Assembly (NCBI GenBank): GCA_021234155.1
Contig: JAJEKV010000058.1
Location: forward strand, 40,632-104,631
DNA length: 64,000 bases
Source of the DNA: Isoetes taiwanensis
Taxonomy: Eukaryota > Streptophyta > Lycopodiopsida > Isoetales > Isoetaceae
Direction: 5' to 3'
Shown here: positions 31,561 through 44,456 of the stretch, piece after piece
Numbering within the stretch: position 1 is the first letter of the stretch
Layout of the letters: each line of letters begins with the position of its first letter
Program-made: the position numbers and the translations under genes
The notes under the pieces: generated by a model
Told to the model about the DNA's origin: nothing
The model's database searches: none
The model's input: the letters and a program-made list of their open reading frames with translations, nothing else

Positions 31561-33469
31561 ATATAACCCTTCGTTCATCCGACGGTGGGCAACGGTGAGA
31601 TTTGGTTAACCTGCGAGGACAGGGGTTTAAGGAGCAAGTACACCGTCAGTAGCTCGTGCGTATAGTACTCAGTCTGCCCCCTAGTGTAGGCTAAAGGTTT
31701 TCATGTGGCCCCCCCTACTTATAGCTCCAGTTCTAACATTATGGTCGACCCCCTTTAACCAACCCCACCCATGTTGTAAAAACGTTTGCCCAACATATTT
31801 GCTACATATTAAAATTTTCCCCCTTGATGACCTTTCCGTAAGATCTCTTAGGGGGATATGAGGCAAAGTTGGCAAACAGGCTACCACACATTAAACAAGT
31901 ACCCCCAAGGCATAAAACCATCTTGAGGGTGTGCGGCAACATGGGAAAAAGGTTGGTCCCCTTGTGCTTTTTTGGCCCCCCTAGTGGTCCTAGATGTTTG
32001 TGCATGACATATATGGCAAATCAGGCTAGGTTTCCAGCGTAGTATAGCATGGTCTTCTCTAGCTAGGTTTTCCTTTACTTCCTTGTCTCGATCCCCCTTT
32101 CCCCCATGGAGCATTCTTGATGTCTTCCCTAGTTCGGTTTCCGCTTTCTCTTACTAACCTCGTGGTTTGTTTGTTTTTGCTAGCCTTCCTTTTTTCCTAG
32201 TTAGGTTTCCTCATCCCTTCCCTAGTTAGGTTTCATTAGATAAAAAAAAAAAAAAATTTGCACGGCATGTCTTTGCTTCTGCATAGCATATCTTTGGCTT
32301 GCATTTTTTTCCTTTCTTTCTTCTTGCTTTTTTTTGCTTTTTGTTGGGGGCTTCCTTTGGCCTGTGGGTCACTCCTCCCTTGGTCCTCTCTTTCCCCTCC
32401 CCTAGATCTGGGCCTACCTCTTTTTTGCATAGCTAGTCCCCCTCTCTTAAGTGGCTTGGGGGGGTCTTGTTTTGGGCGGGAGGGGGGCCACTCTCTTTTG
32501 CCCTCTGCTTAGGTACATCGTCAAAGTGTGTTGTTCTGTTGAGGAGGTTGCCTCTTTTGTTTCATTGCCCTGGATTGGAGGTAAGGGCCCAAAAAAAAAA
32601 ATAAAAAAAAAAAAAAAAAATGGAAATGGAAAATATGGAAAATGAAATGTTTCTTGCTTTGTGTTTGAAAAGAAGAGGCGGAGTTGTAGTGTGCGCCCAT
32701 GGCCCCACTAGGGAGAAAGAAGAAAAAAAGTCGCATAGTGGTTCCATGGCTCTTAGGGTCTTGAAGTGTCTCCCCCTCCTACCCAAATCATCATCCCCCC
32801 TTCCCCTTAGGCTAGTGGGCCGAGAATGGTAAGAATGGGATAGCCTCTCTTCTAGTGTTGGGGTGAAAAGAAGTCCTAGGTATGGTGGGATCCCATTCCG
32901 TAAAGGAAGCCTTGCTTGATCTTGTGCTTGATCTTTTGGTTGTCTTAGATGGTTGATGGTTGTGTTTCCTCTCTCACGAGTTTGGTTTTGATTTTTGGGG
33001 GGGGTTTGGGTGGGTTGGTGTATAGGGTGGTTGTGCATTCATTCTTTTTCATGTTAGGCCCTTCCCCTCTCCCTTCCCTCCCCCTTTTTGGCTTTCTGAT
33101 GGTGTCATGGTGGTGACCTTGTGGCATTGATCCGATCTTGTAGTACCCTTTTCCCACACTCACCTTGGAATTTTTAAGCAAAACATCAACCTCATCAAGG
33201 TCTTGATCTTTCTTACCATATTTTTCTTTGAGGGGTGGGGCTATGATTTGGCAGGGTGATTCCACTACTGGTGGTGAAGACACGGCGATGTAGAATGCCT
33301 ACTTGGTTCGGCATGTACATGAGCTTCATTCATGCTTCTAGTTTGCACCACCATGACTTCTTGATTTAGGAGCTTACGTAGCTTGAATAAATCTTATAGA
33401 GGTGCTTGGTTCAACAAATCTCACAGGAGGTTTAGGCTCTGATCTCTTTTCTTTTTCTGCTTAGCAAAA
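31561..33469. other. repeat-derived DNA, possible LTR-like region
   Basis: The block is C/T-rich on the plus strand, has several copies of cctagttaggttt near 32055-32235, A-runs at 32242-32256 and 32591-32620, and a minus-strand TATA-like ctataagtag near 31725. It lies downstream of the gypsy gag on the minus strand, so it may contain remnants of that element, but I could not define LTR ends. Confidence 0.3.
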
Positions 33470-34541
33470 TATTCCTTAACAAAGACACACCTAGCATCGG
33501 TATGGCCATCTTCTTTACAAAAGAACAAACATGACATTCCTTTCCAAAGTGGCCTTTTCTATTACATTTGGGACACACTTGCCAATAGCAAATTTCGATG
33601 GATGAGAATTCCTATTGCAATGAATACATTGAGGGGTAAGTTTTTGTTATTGCAGCCTTGAGTTCCACCAATTGTTTGGTTATTTACGCTAAAGATTGGT
33701 AACCTTAGATAGATCGACTTCACCTCGCAACTTGAGAATTTGCTTCCTCCTCTTTAGATTTCTTCTTTTTCTTTACGTATGGCATAAATTTGGAATAGAA
33801 GGGTGATGATCATAATGTGCATCGGTAGCATCGAGGGGGTAAAAGCGGGTCATGGCTATGGTGAGGAACATGGTGCTTGTCGGACAAAGTAGAGAACATC
33901 GAGTTAAGTCGAGTAGTTTTGGCAAAAACTTTGTATATAGAATCAAATCCTTCAGCAGCTTGGATCTTGAGCAACGTCCTTTGGATATCTGGTCTTCTTT
34001 CCAGACCATTAATAAAAGCAGTAACTAAAAACAGAGTTGGGATGGTGACTTGTGCTCTTTGACACCTGCTCATAAATGTACTAAACCTCTCCTTGTACTG
34101 ATTCACACTTTCTCCTGCATGTATAGAGAAACCTTGCAACTCATTAACCAAATCTTTTGGAGCAGCTAACTTACCAAATCTATCCAGAAACTTCTTGACA
34201 AGTTCGTCCCATGAAGTGGTACCCATTAGCTTTTCATAAGTTAACCAAGCACCAGCTTCACTTTCTTCTTTGAAACATTTTTCAAATTCTGAGAGCTTGC
34301 AGCCCTTCTTGAACCCATAATCCCTGTAATAATCCTCAAATATTCTCAAAAAGTTGTTAGCATTCATACTGGAATCAAAAGTAGGCAAAGGAACAGGAAC
34401 ATTCAGCTCAAATTGGTATGGCATGTTTTGGAGAAGGCTAGTTGAGGAACTTGAATTCAATGGCCTTTCTCTACAATGATCTGATGCATCAATATCTTCT
34501 AATGGTTCTTGTTCTGCTGGAAATTTTTGCTTTGGAGCCAT
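33470..34541 (-). pseudogene. Ty3/gypsy gag with two zinc knuckles, broken
   Basis: From ATG at 34541 the frame gives a retrotransposon capsid: PLPTFDSSMNANNFLRIFEDY, KCFKEESEAGAWLTYEKL, SWDELVKKFLDRFG, GESVNQYKERFSTFMSRC and FINGLERRPDIQRTLL are the usual retrotrans_gag blocks. Further on, in shifted frames, come two CCHC knuckles: CPKCNRKGHFGKEC (33534-33575) and, with one base offset, C-SF-C-KEDG-H-TDAR-C. The knuckles bind the element's RNA. Protease, RT and integrase do not follow, so the element is deleted or degraded. Frameshifts occur between capsid and knuckles. Confidence 0.8.
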
Positions 34542-34622
34542 GAGTTCTGAAATCCAGGAAGATCTCGGTAGGACCTACAAGATGTTGACCCCCAACCTGG
34601 CTAGAGAGTCAAACACAAGAAG

Positions 34623-34648
34623 CCAACTTGAGTTTTTACTCAAGTTGG
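34623..34648. repeat. perfect 11-bp hairpin upstream of gag
   Basis: CCAACTTGAGT-tttt-ACTCAAGTTGG lies about 80 bp upstream of the gag start on the minus strand, in what would be the leader of the retroelement. Confidence 0.85.
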
Positions 34649-34649
34649 G

Positions 34650-36440
34650 GTTAGAACCTCCAGATCACTTAAGGTGATCAGTCTACACAAGAATTTCTCA
34701 AAGGAAAAGCTCAGTTACCAAGTATTCATACCTTTCCCAATTCTAGAATATGGAGCCCTTACTCAAACCGATGTAGCTCTCATAGGCAGATTGATTTCCA
34801 AGGTCAAATGATTGTGACTTGTACATAAAAGTTATAGGCAAGCAAGGGTGAAAACCTTGACCAAGTCTGAATTTTAATCTGCAAGATATTCGATCTCAAA
34901 GTTGGGTCAAATTTTGGTCAATATCAGTCAAAACTACAAACAGATCTCAGAGTTTTGTAACTTGAGTTGCATATAGAATTTTGAAGAGATTCCAAAACTA
35001 AGGTGCAGTATAGGTCCCAAAGGTGAGGGGCATGCAATCAAATCATAATTTGGATCACTAAAACTATTCTTTTTGGCACTGTTTTATGAATATCAGTCTA
35101 AAATTGTATCAGACAGAATGCAAAAAATGGTAACTTGAGTTTGGAATGGATTTCTTTTCGAAATTTTGTGCGAGCAGGTGCAAATATGATGAGAAAGGAA
35201 GTGCAAATAGTCATATGCACAAAAAAAATGAAGGGATACTTCAATGTAAAAATGTTTGTGATGCAAAAATCCTAAAGGATCATGACGGTCAACTTTTTAA
35301 ATACTTGGCGAGGGCAATTTTCATTGATATGAAGGTAGTACAAGGTGAATAAGAGTCTCAGGATCATAGATCAATCATCAAGATCGCTTAGGAGGTCAAT
35401 AAATAATATCAAATCAAGAGTATAAGTCCAATTTTCTCAAATCGAACTGTGGAACACTCAGATACTTCATGAACGTCTTCGGATCATGCTCAACATGTAT
35501 CAATGTTGAGGTTTGATGCGTCTGGGCCTTCAAAAATCTTCTGTCATTGTTTTCCCAGTATATATGTTTAGGTTTAACGGTTCCAGCATCTTAGTGCTTA
35601 AATTTAGGCTTGATAGGATGCTTAAGGGTGGGAATACAGAAATAGATAGTTTTCAGAGCTTAATGATTCCATTCCGGCGTGATTCGAGCAGGTTCCGAAA
35701 TTAGGGTTCTTCGAGGGTATTTTTCCAGGAATTTCGCGATACGATGGCCGTATTTTTTGGGGTATAAACTGAGAATATGCTCTATTTATCGATTTTGAGA
35801 AGCTAGGCCATGGTTCCAAAGGTACCCAAAAAATAATTATAAGCTTCTACTCATTTGGGTCTATGGTAACCCTAATTTCTTGGGGAATATTCTAGGTAGG
35901 TATCATAAATGGAATATTCCATGGGGAATATTTGGGTGGCATGGGTACTTAGGGCTCAATGGTAAAAGAAGCAAGAAGGTATAAGAGCTTGTAAAAAAGA
36001 ATTAGGCTAAGGGCATTTGCAAAGGTGTGATATGGGAAATGAAAATAAGGCAAAGAGACATGAAATGGGTAGGACATCCCATGGGGGAAATAAAATGTAT
36101 TAAGAAAGGACTTAGGCAAGGCAAAATATGATTTGCAAAAGGCGAGCAAGCAAGGAAGAATATAAGTGTGAGGGAAAAATGGTTGGGGAAATCCAAAAGG
36201 AAGGTGAGAATATGGTATGGGGGTAGGCAAAAATGGTTAAGGGATGGAACCAAATACCATGGGATCTTCAAACTCTAACTTCCAATCTTCAAAAGCATCT
36301 TCCAATCTTCTTTAACCCAACACCTCTTTGATTAGCTTTGACCTCAAATGAAGTATTCCTTGACCTTGAAGATAAATATCCTTTAACCTTCATACCAATG
36401 TTGACTACCAAGTCCTCTTTTGACTTAGCTTTCCTAACTT
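34650..36440. other. unassigned DNA upstream of gag
   Basis: This is where the 5' LTR and leader of the gypsy element would lie, but I could not pair it with a second LTR. Only short ORFs are seen. Confidence 0.3.
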
Positions 36441-36445
36441 TAACA

Positions 36446-36521
36446 AATGAATTAGAATTCCTAACTTGAGTTAAGTATTAGAATTTCCTAACTTTAGCCA
36501 AGTATTAGAATTCCATAACTT
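36446..36521. repeat. 28-bp minisatellite, about three units
   Basis: ttagaatt.cctaact.. units follow each other three times with small changes. Confidence 0.7.
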
Positions 36522-36543
36522 GAAAGCAGCTAAAGTTGAAGCT

Positions 36544-36585
36544 TGCAGCTATTGCAATTTAATAGGGCACAAAGTGATTGAATGC
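36544..36585 (+). pseudogene. isolated CCHC zinc knuckle
   Basis: The plus strand encodes CSYCNLIGHKVIEC, a perfect C-x2-C-x4-H-x4-C, in the phrase AAKVEACSYCNLIGH. This is typical of gag or of a LINE/gypsy nucleocapsid region. The frame stops a few codons later, and no capsid was recognised before it. Confidence 0.6.
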
Positions 36586-38589
36586 CAAGTACTAGAATCT
36601 TTGTAAGTTGCATAATTTATGCACCCTTGCAAGATCTTGGGGTCATTCAATATAAGAGTGTTAGCTTGGTCAATGATTTTCACGGGGATTTTCATGAGCA
36701 TGAAGCACATATTAGTTTGGATATTAATATAAGATGTGAAGAAGTGTTAAGGCTAGAACTAGCAAAGTTGCACATGAAGTATGTTTTTGAACAAGACTTC
36801 GCTAGCTGATACTCATTTGATGCAAGAATATAATTTCTCGGACCTTTTAGCAAGTGATTTTCTGAGACTAAAGGAGCCAAAGTGGGAGATGTTAAATAGA
36901 AGCGACATGAAGCACATTATGTTGAGGAAGATATCTGACTCTATCTTTGCTCAATAGAAACTTCTCAATTATTGCCCTTTTGCAAATTGACCTATTAGAA
37001 TTAAGAAAAGAATTATCACGAGAATTCAATATGTGCGAGGAAGAATCGAGGAGGTAAACTTTGATCTTGAATGTTTGTTTGAAGAAATAATCTGAGAAAA
37101 GGAAAGCATTCTATTAGTGAAGGAAGATTTTAAGCAACAAAGCGAGTTTGGATATAAGGCTTATGAAAAAAATCTTGCATGTGTATTTGGATGCTACAAA
37201 TAAGTTCAAAAAGTCAAGTAAAAGAGATTGGAAAACATGGTTCGGAGGAGGAAGAAAAAAAAGCAAAACATTATGCCACTGCTTGGGTGGAATGTGAAGA
37301 ACCAGAAAATGCTTGTTACATTTTGGCTTTGCAATTTTTCTTTCAAGATGCCTTTGGATAGGAAAACACATGAATTTTGTAGCGTGAAAAGAAGTGCATA
37401 TAAGCCATTGATCTACCTTATCCAGTTCTCCGAATATTTCTAACACCATTCCTAGTCCTTTATCTTACGCCATCTTCTTTTGCAAACACCATATCCATAC
37501 ACGAACCATTATCTTACGCTAAAGCCAACTCTGAATTCATTGCTGCCAACAATTACTTTTTCTCTCGCCATTTTATTACACGGCCATAAGTTACCAAGAT
37601 TTAATCTATTGTCCGGTTATGCAATCATTGAGCATTTTTCCATGTCTCTCGATCAGATTTGTTTTATCGACCCGATTCACCTTTTATCCCTATGCAAAAA
37701 CAACCTCCTCCTTCTGCTAAAACAAACCCTTATTACGAACATATTTTTTTCTATCCCGGTCATTAGCTATTGCCCATCAAAGCCCATGCTCGCCTCAAAA
37801 TCATTTTCTTGAACAAAGTTTTGGGTTATTGTTCGATCCTTAAGCACCCTTTCTGAGAAATTTACATCACATCATTAAAAGATTACCACGAGTCCTTGCT
37901 TTCATTCAAATTTGTGCGCAAACATTGCTCTTGCATTTCATCAAGCTAGTACCGTTTTTTGCTACGTATGCTCTATACACCATCTCTAATCTTGGAATTG
38001 GATGATCGATAAACCTAATTGTTGGTGAGGGGACCAACTTTGTGTTTGTTTGGGGCCTATGTTGGCCGTGGCCAACATTGCAATTCATTTAGTTTCTTTC
38101 CTTTTTCTATATCTAATGTCCCGTTGTCAACATTAGTCCACATTCTCTATTTAAACCTTCTAAAGATTTTGCCTTGCTATTGCTTTTCGACATGAAATTT
38201 ATTGTCCTATGTTGTTCCCATATTTGCCCTTGTGCTCCTTTTCAATGGCTTATCATGTTGACGTGCAGATCCAATTTTGTGATGCCAAGAAAGAAGGAAA
38301 TTTATGAAGATTTGAAGTCGGTTGAAGGCCACGTGATTGGACCGAGGTAGAAAGATTTCCGGCAAGGCAAGCATAAAAAGGAGATTTTTGCAAAGTAGAA
38401 AAAACACGGGCCGTTTGCAAGGCGATTAAACACCGCGACTTTGTCATGATGCCGAAATTCTTATTGTATTTATAGATTTTTTTGAAGAGCATTATTTTTA
38501 CTTCATATTATACACTCAAAATATTACAAAGTACTTCGAGTAAGAAATGTCCGAAGCATCAATCACTTTTAGATGATCACTCCATATTG
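36586..38589. other. unassigned DNA, possibly decayed coding
   Basis: Several frames of 60-110 codons exist. A piece at 36820-36950 (SDLLASDFLRLKEPKWEMLN) and one at 37255-37330 (EEEEKKAKHYATAWVECEEPE) look protein-like but are interrupted and unrecognised. Confidence 0.3.
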
Positions 38590-39620
38590 GAAGTTTAATA
38601 CGCTCAGGCCAATTAGAGATCTGAAAGCAATTATACAACTTCTTACAAATTTCTTGAAGCACCATCTGAGAAGAAATATGCTTATCATAAAAGACCTTTC
38701 TTCGCCTTCGCTTCCATACACTCTATATTAGCCAAGACTTTGCCATGTGAAATGCAATCCTTTTAGAAGCAGTCCACTGATTTGGATAAATACTCAAAAA
38801 GAAAGTCTTGACTATCCAAAGATACTCCAAAAGAGAATGCACGACCGGGCCTAAGACTACTCAGCGCACACAAATATAAAGCGGTGCTCCAATGTTTCAA
38901 TGCACCGCTCACACATTGGGCAAAGTGGGCTTACTCCCGGCTTAGAGCGATGAACCATCTCATTAACTCTCAAAGAGCGACGAATCACCTGCCAAAGTAG
39001 AACATTTACCTTTGGAGGATTATATTTAGACCAAACAAGGTTCCGGATGGATTGCCATTGAGAAGGCAAAAGTGCGTAAGTGCCATTTTCGGGAAGGTGG
39101 TAAACTACTGGAGGAGATAAGCAATCTATAGCATGAACTTACTAGCTTCTTGCCTTCTTTAATACCTTGAACAAAGTTCCAGCATCTCTTGTCACCAACC
39201 TTCTTAATTAAAAGGAAGAGCACTTGCTACATAAGCCCATATACCGATATCTTTATCCAACAACCCATATTTCTCACGAAACCATTGCCAAGGAGCAATG
39301 TCAATACCAAAATACCAGCATTCAATAGAAATAATATCGCTCTCCTCCACCTCGGCTTGGGAATGCGATGCATAAATTCTACAAAGCCGGGGTGTAGTTG
39401 TCCATGAGTGTACAAAAGGCAACCACGGAAAGGGGAAGATGCACGGAGACAAGCTTCCCAATCAAATGTAATCACCTTACGGACTACCTTCCGGGCCCGA
39501 AGCAAGCCTTTCGATCTTTGGAGGCATGTGAATAAGCTTTCAATGGATATAACAATGCCCAAGCGAGCTCAATTCTCACACCTCGCTTATGGAAAACCAT
39601 ACACTTCTTTACTGATTGTT
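38590..39620 (-). pseudogene. L1-type LINE ORF2 C-terminal fragment
   Basis: The minus strand at 38857-39069 reads LVWSKYNPPKVNVLLWQVI, RRSLRVNEMVHRSK, SPLCPMCERCIETLEHRFI, the zinc-binding domain found after the RT of plant LINEs (zf-RVT). Upstream, in other frames, are the preceding ORF2 parts (APWQWFREKYGLLDKDIGIW, GDKRCWNFVQGIKEGK). Frames shift several times. Catalytic RT blocks are not seen. The fragment may belong to a family near that at 21-24 kb, but this was not shown. Confidence 0.75.
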
Positions 39621-39639
39621 TAAGTAACTTCATACCTGG

Positions 39640-40844
39640 TGAGACTTAAAGAGATTTGTTTGCCCTTGTTATATTCCGATTGAAGTTGCCCTAGAACTTT
39701 TGTTGTATTTGTTAGATTGTCTATAATAGTTAGATTTGGTGGCTCAGAGACATCAAATTCACTAATATATTCTGCCAAAATAAAAATCGTATGCTCCTGT
39801 CAAATCGTTTGTCACATTTCATTTGCATTTTTTACTGCTTTGCACAAGGGCTTGAATTGTGCCTTCAAACAATTTTGGAGGTTCTTACCATTATTTAGAA
39901 CTCCAAATCGTGTGTTGGCCCAGAACCAGGCTGAGGCCAAACACATACCTGGTTGCTTAGTGGCAGGACTAAAAGGAAACGACTGTTGTGAGGCTCCTGT
40001 TTTTACAGAAGGGCCTTGCATTAAATTATGCTACAGAAATTAAGTGGCATTTGGGTTTGCATCAGCCGATTCAGGGCAGTTTTCAGTGTTGCTAGTCTAG
40101 GTTGTATTTCTACACATTCTATCTATGCCTACCAATCCCAGCTAGGTGAGTTCATGGGTAAGGAATGGTGTAACAACAGTGGAAGGATTTGGTCATGGAA
40201 GCCAGGGTACGGGAGAACTTTGCTCATTAGAGTTCTTGGAGGTGTCGTGGAGGTGCCAATGAGAATCTTGAAAGGTAGAGTATGTGGACAGGTGATCTAT
40301 AGCAGTTCCTGGAGCTGAGAAGTTGAGTGCTGCAGGCCCCTATTGTAGGAAGAAGGTTAATACCTATAGTACTGCAGAAGATGGGGGCCAAGTTAACGCT
40401 TTGGCTATTCCTACTTTGTTCCAGTTTACTAGCTACTTTTGGATATGAGCTTTATGGGATCATATGTCTAGGGTTATCAACCTTTCTTTCAGCTAGGGTT
40501 GCATTATTTCTCCTCTGTGAGGTTAGGGCATTACAGATGCTAAAACTGTTTATATCTGGTGAGTTCTTATAATTAATTATCAGGCCTATTGTGGAGCCTC
40601 TGTAATAAGGTCATAGACCTACTATATAAAAATTTTGGTCTAGGAAATTAGTCCTCTCTCCTGTAGTATCCTATGGAGAAGAAGTTGAGAGAGGATCTAT
40701 GAGTACTAGGCCCGAATCTGGACTACTTTCCATGGATTAGAAGTGGTAGTAGCTCTGGATTGATTGTATCATGTGTATGTAAATTTATTTATCTTTTTGA
40801 ATACAATCTGAGATCTATCTTGCAAAAAAAAAAAAAAAAAAAAA
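39640..40844 (+). mobile_element. retroelement 3' part with 21-A tail
   Basis: The end tttatctttttgaatacaat.. followed by 21 A (40824-40844) is like the 3' UTR and tail of a plant LINE or retrocopy. Coding sequence further left was not recognised. The 5' limit is a guess. Confidence 0.5.
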
Positions 40845-41069
40845 TTGTGTTTAATTCTACAATCCAAGAACTTATCTCTTCTCTCAAATACGTCACAAAC
40901 TTGGCAATCTTTACCATCCTCAAGGTAATGGTCTATTTGAAAGCACTAACGAGGCTACCAATAAGCTTTTGTGATACAAGCTAAAAAAGAAAAAATTTAA
41001 AATTTTGGATACTTTTGGCCTAGTTTATTTAAGGATGTATATGAAGTAGTGAAAAGTTGAGTTGTCATA

Positions 41070-41290
41070 AGTGCCAAATATTTAGAAAAAAGTTTTATGT
41101 CCAGCACTATACCTGGAACGATGTTTTCATGAAAAGACCTTGCAGTTGTAAGAGTTCTTGCTTGTCTTAGTGGTACTGCTTCTGCCTACTTTGTAAAGTA
41201 GTTAGTTGCCACTAGTATATATTTGGTGTTCCCTTGAAGAAGTAGGGGAGATAGGTCCTATATAATCCAGACCCATAGCTGAAAAAGGGC
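41070..41290 (-). pseudogene. Ty3/gypsy integrase, first half, minus strand
   Basis: The minus strand reads QGNTKYILVATNYFTK, then a stop, then AEAVPLRQARTLTTARSF and ENIVPGI. This is the catalytic core start (GLDYIGP..YILVATDYFTKW.EA) of gypsy-type integrase, which inserts the retroelement DNA. It has stops and is only a fragment. Confidence 0.7.
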
Positions 41291-41324
41291 CGAAAGAAGT
41301 TATAGCAGTGAATGGATGCCTCAC

Positions 41325-41730
41325 GACGAGATTGGAAAACCAGATTGCCTATTGTCCGATGGGCATACAAAACTACTTATAAGGCCACGGGATATACGTC
41401 AATCAAGTTGGTAATGTAGGCAAGAAGCTATTTTACCATTTGAATTCATCCTCCCAAGAATTCAATTGACAACAACATGAAGTCGGTGGCACTTCAAGAA
41501 TGTGTTCATCAATTACAACAATTAGATGATGTCCACAGAGATGCGTATCCGAGTTCTCGCCGAAAATTAAAAACACGTTAAAAGATGGCATGATCACAAC
41601 ATAAAAAAGAAACTTTTTCAAGATGGCGATCAAGTAGTTCTCTATGATTCTCGCTTCAAGCGATTTCATGGGAAAATAAAATTTCAATGGCATGGATTTT
41701 ATGAGGTTACATAAATTATAAAACCAGGTG
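41325..41730 (+). pseudogene. Ty3/gypsy integrase, second half, plus strand
   Basis: The plus strand reads DWKTRLPIVRWAYKTTYKAT, GYTSIKLVM and, 150 bp further, KKKLFQDGDQVVLYDSRFK, RFHGKIKFQWHGFYEV. These are the end of the catalytic core and the C-terminal GPF/Y-like module of gypsy integrase. It lies on the opposite strand to the first half next door, so the gene has been split by an inversion or by two insertions. Confidence 0.7.
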
Positions 41731-41739
41731 TCTTCTAGC

Positions 41740-42480
41740 TACAATGTCTGAAATGGCACATGTAATGGACCCAGCCAGTTTGGGCATGCTAAACTATGGG
41801 TTTATTCCAATTTTCAATGTTTGAGCATTGGGATATAGGTTAAATATCAGAGCACATATTTGTACGTAGTTAATATATACTTTATTGAAGAATACATACT
41901 TTATATTGGCCTCATACTAAATTGTGCATTTTTAGAGCCATAAATAGCCTTTAGTTCAAGTTTAGACTGCTTTAAACTTAGATTGCTCAATTTAGTTTGC
42001 TTGAAGAATAGGTAAGTTGTCATAAAAGGCCCAAGAGTGGCCTTTTCCCTTTCTGCAAAGCAGAAATTGAGAGCAAAGGAGGAGCACCAGTCTCCCACAG
42101 CGGGAGGACAACATACTACCTTCTCAAGAACCGAACTTGCAACTTCAACGGCCGGGTGGCCTACGGGATAACCCGGATCTATATTTATCTGCATTTCGTA
42201 GGAACAATATCGATGGGTCCAAAGGTAGAGGAGTTTACGTCGGGTCAAAAGAAAGAGACAAAAGTAGGTGAAGTAATTTAGGAACAAACAATTACTCTTC
42301 CATTGTTTCCAACACATCCCCGAAATTCTAAGGAGAATATATTTTGGCGTGACACGTGTGATATATCACGGTGACACCTCGTGTCATATCCTCACAATTG
42401 ATCAATCCAATGGGAATGGCAATCCGATCTCTCTTGGTTAATTTAGGTTCTAACTAAAGGTATTTTCCCTTGTTCTCATT
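41740..42480. other. unassigned DNA
   Basis: A 138-codon minus-strand frame (41901-42317) has no known motif. The stretch 42345-42400 repeats gtgaca and gatat words similar to those at 29725. Confidence 0.35.
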
Positions 42481-44365
42481 CCCCTTTACGTTGTTCAATT
42501 TTTTGCATCAACTTTTGTTGGTTCACCCCTGAACTTTTCGCAATGGTCTCTAATTGTCCGAAAAACCCTAAACATTTAGCATTCCTTCACGCATTAAGCC
42601 AATCTTCCGCTCCGGAGCGATCTTCTATCCTCCAAAATTTCTTTGTCCTTTCAAGAAAATCATGCAGACACCATTCTCTTTGGAAATTTTGATAATCTGC
42701 TTCCCTCGTCTTTTGATATGGACCCCATTACTCATGAAGTGCCCTTACGGGATAACCTTTCTCTGGATTGACCACCATAGAGGCATTCATCATCCTCTTA
42801 ATCCGGCCCTTTCGGTTCCTTTTAAAACCACTCGGAAGTGGATCGGATAATGGGCTGGATGAGAGACTAAAGAGAACGGGATACCTCACCTCGGGAGCGG
42901 AAAATGGCCATTTACAATGGTATTCCCTTGAATCTTCGGTTGTTCATTCTAAAATTGATGCTCTATCTCATTCTGCTCTATCTCATTGAGGGCCATTGGT
43001 AATTGCTTGGGGGTTATCCATTTCCCCAAACAGATTTCCCTTCTTTCTATATTATTAAGGAAATTGACTCAGTTGGGGAAAAACATATTGGCATCAAAAT
43101 TGACTCTGACACCTTTTTAGACGTCAGCTTACTCCAAGACTCCTACTAGCAAGCCCAAAGATAAAGAAAAAATTGAAGTTCATCCTAATATTGGGAATGA
43201 CTACCATGCCCAAAAGTAATAGTGGGATCAGAATTGATGGGAATGATAAGGCTAAAGTGATTGGGGAATCGGCTATGCTCATATAAATCATAATGATATT
43301 CCTAATCCAGATCAGCACTCTGGTCTATGATTGTTGAACCCTTCATGATGGGCAGAGTTAAGATTGTAAAAGATAGGGATGACCAGGTCGAAGTTGAGAT
43401 TATCGAAAATAAGGATGACTAGCCCGACAATATCATTATGGAATATAGTCACAATGAGGAAGAGTTAAGGAAAACTTCAATTATGAGAATGACTTATCCA
43501 ACAATTTTGTCCCTAAGTATATTGAGTATGATGAGTTCACTGAGGAAAAAAGAGGATGATTGGAAGATGATCATCCATCAAAACAAGAAATGAGGTAAAG
43601 ATAACAACCTTTAACCTACCAGAAAAAGTTCTAGGGTCTATAAAAAAGCTCTCTTTTATGGATATTAACTTCAGATGCCTTTCTTGGAATCTTCAAGTAT
43701 CAACTCCAATGCAAAACATGACTGGCTCGATGTCTATCTTTCTTCCATAGCTTTTGATATTTTTTTTTTCAAGAACACAAAATTTATGATGATGAATTTG
43801 AAAGGTTGCTATCTAATGGTCTTTCTTCAAATTTTAGGCTTTGGGCCATCAAAGCAAACAATACTTCTGCAGGTACCTTAATAGCTTGGAGGGACAATTT
43901 AAATCTGTCCAATATTCAGATGATGCATGACAATGGAGGTAGATGACAAATTCTTCATGGAGATGTTGGTAATATCAGAATTGTCTTTGACAACATTCAT
44001 GCCTTCAACCAGCCAGGTGATAGATTTCTTTTTTGGCATACTATCAGATTTAGTTTAAATAATTGTGTGATGGCTGGGGACTTTAATATGGTCACTTATG
44101 ATTATATGAAGAGCACCAATTTTAGGCCTCTGTCCAACCAAGAGTATAATTCCTAGTCTCATTTGATGTCTAGTTATAATTTTAAATTAGCGACAGTTGA
44201 TATTTGAGTCCTATTTGAGTGTGTTGTCTTATGCATAGGCTGGTGGTTCTACTTAGTGGATCATGATTATCCTCTGAGACTTTATTCCCGCCTCTGCATT
44301 TGTATTTTGCTTTTTGGCTTGGAGTTTCAATAAAGTTTGTCGTCCTTCAAAAAAAAAAAAAAAAA
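42480..44365 (+). mobile_element. internally deleted LINE with poly(A) tail
   Basis: A degraded ORF1 (about 42540-43300) includes GPLVIAWGLSIS and other pieces. At 43655 comes an endonuclease start (MDINFRCLSWNLQ), then AGTLIAWRDN and MAGDFNMV with stops between. The RT is absent, and the 3' UTR ends in aataaag and 17 A (44349-44365). So the element keeps both ends of its layout but lost the middle. The 5' boundary is uncertain. Confidence 0.7.
44349..44365 (+). repeat. poly(A) tail, 17 A
   Basis: It follows tttggagtttcaataaagtt and closes the plus-strand LINE. Confidence 0.9.
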
Positions 44366-44456
44366 TAGCTTTCCTTGAAGCTTATCTACCTAAATATAAA
44401 ATGAAATGTGTGCCATTGGTTTTAAATTGTACAAGAAATTTATGGCGTGACCTTGG

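Noticed and set aside
31561-36440. A full LTR retrotransposon around the gag ORF
   Set aside because: I could not find a pair of matching LTRs, a primer-binding site or pol domains, so only gag is annotated.
42480-44365. A target-site duplication for the plus-strand LINE
   Set aside because: The bases after the tail (tagctttcc) could not be matched to a convincing copy at the 5' side, so the boundary stays open.
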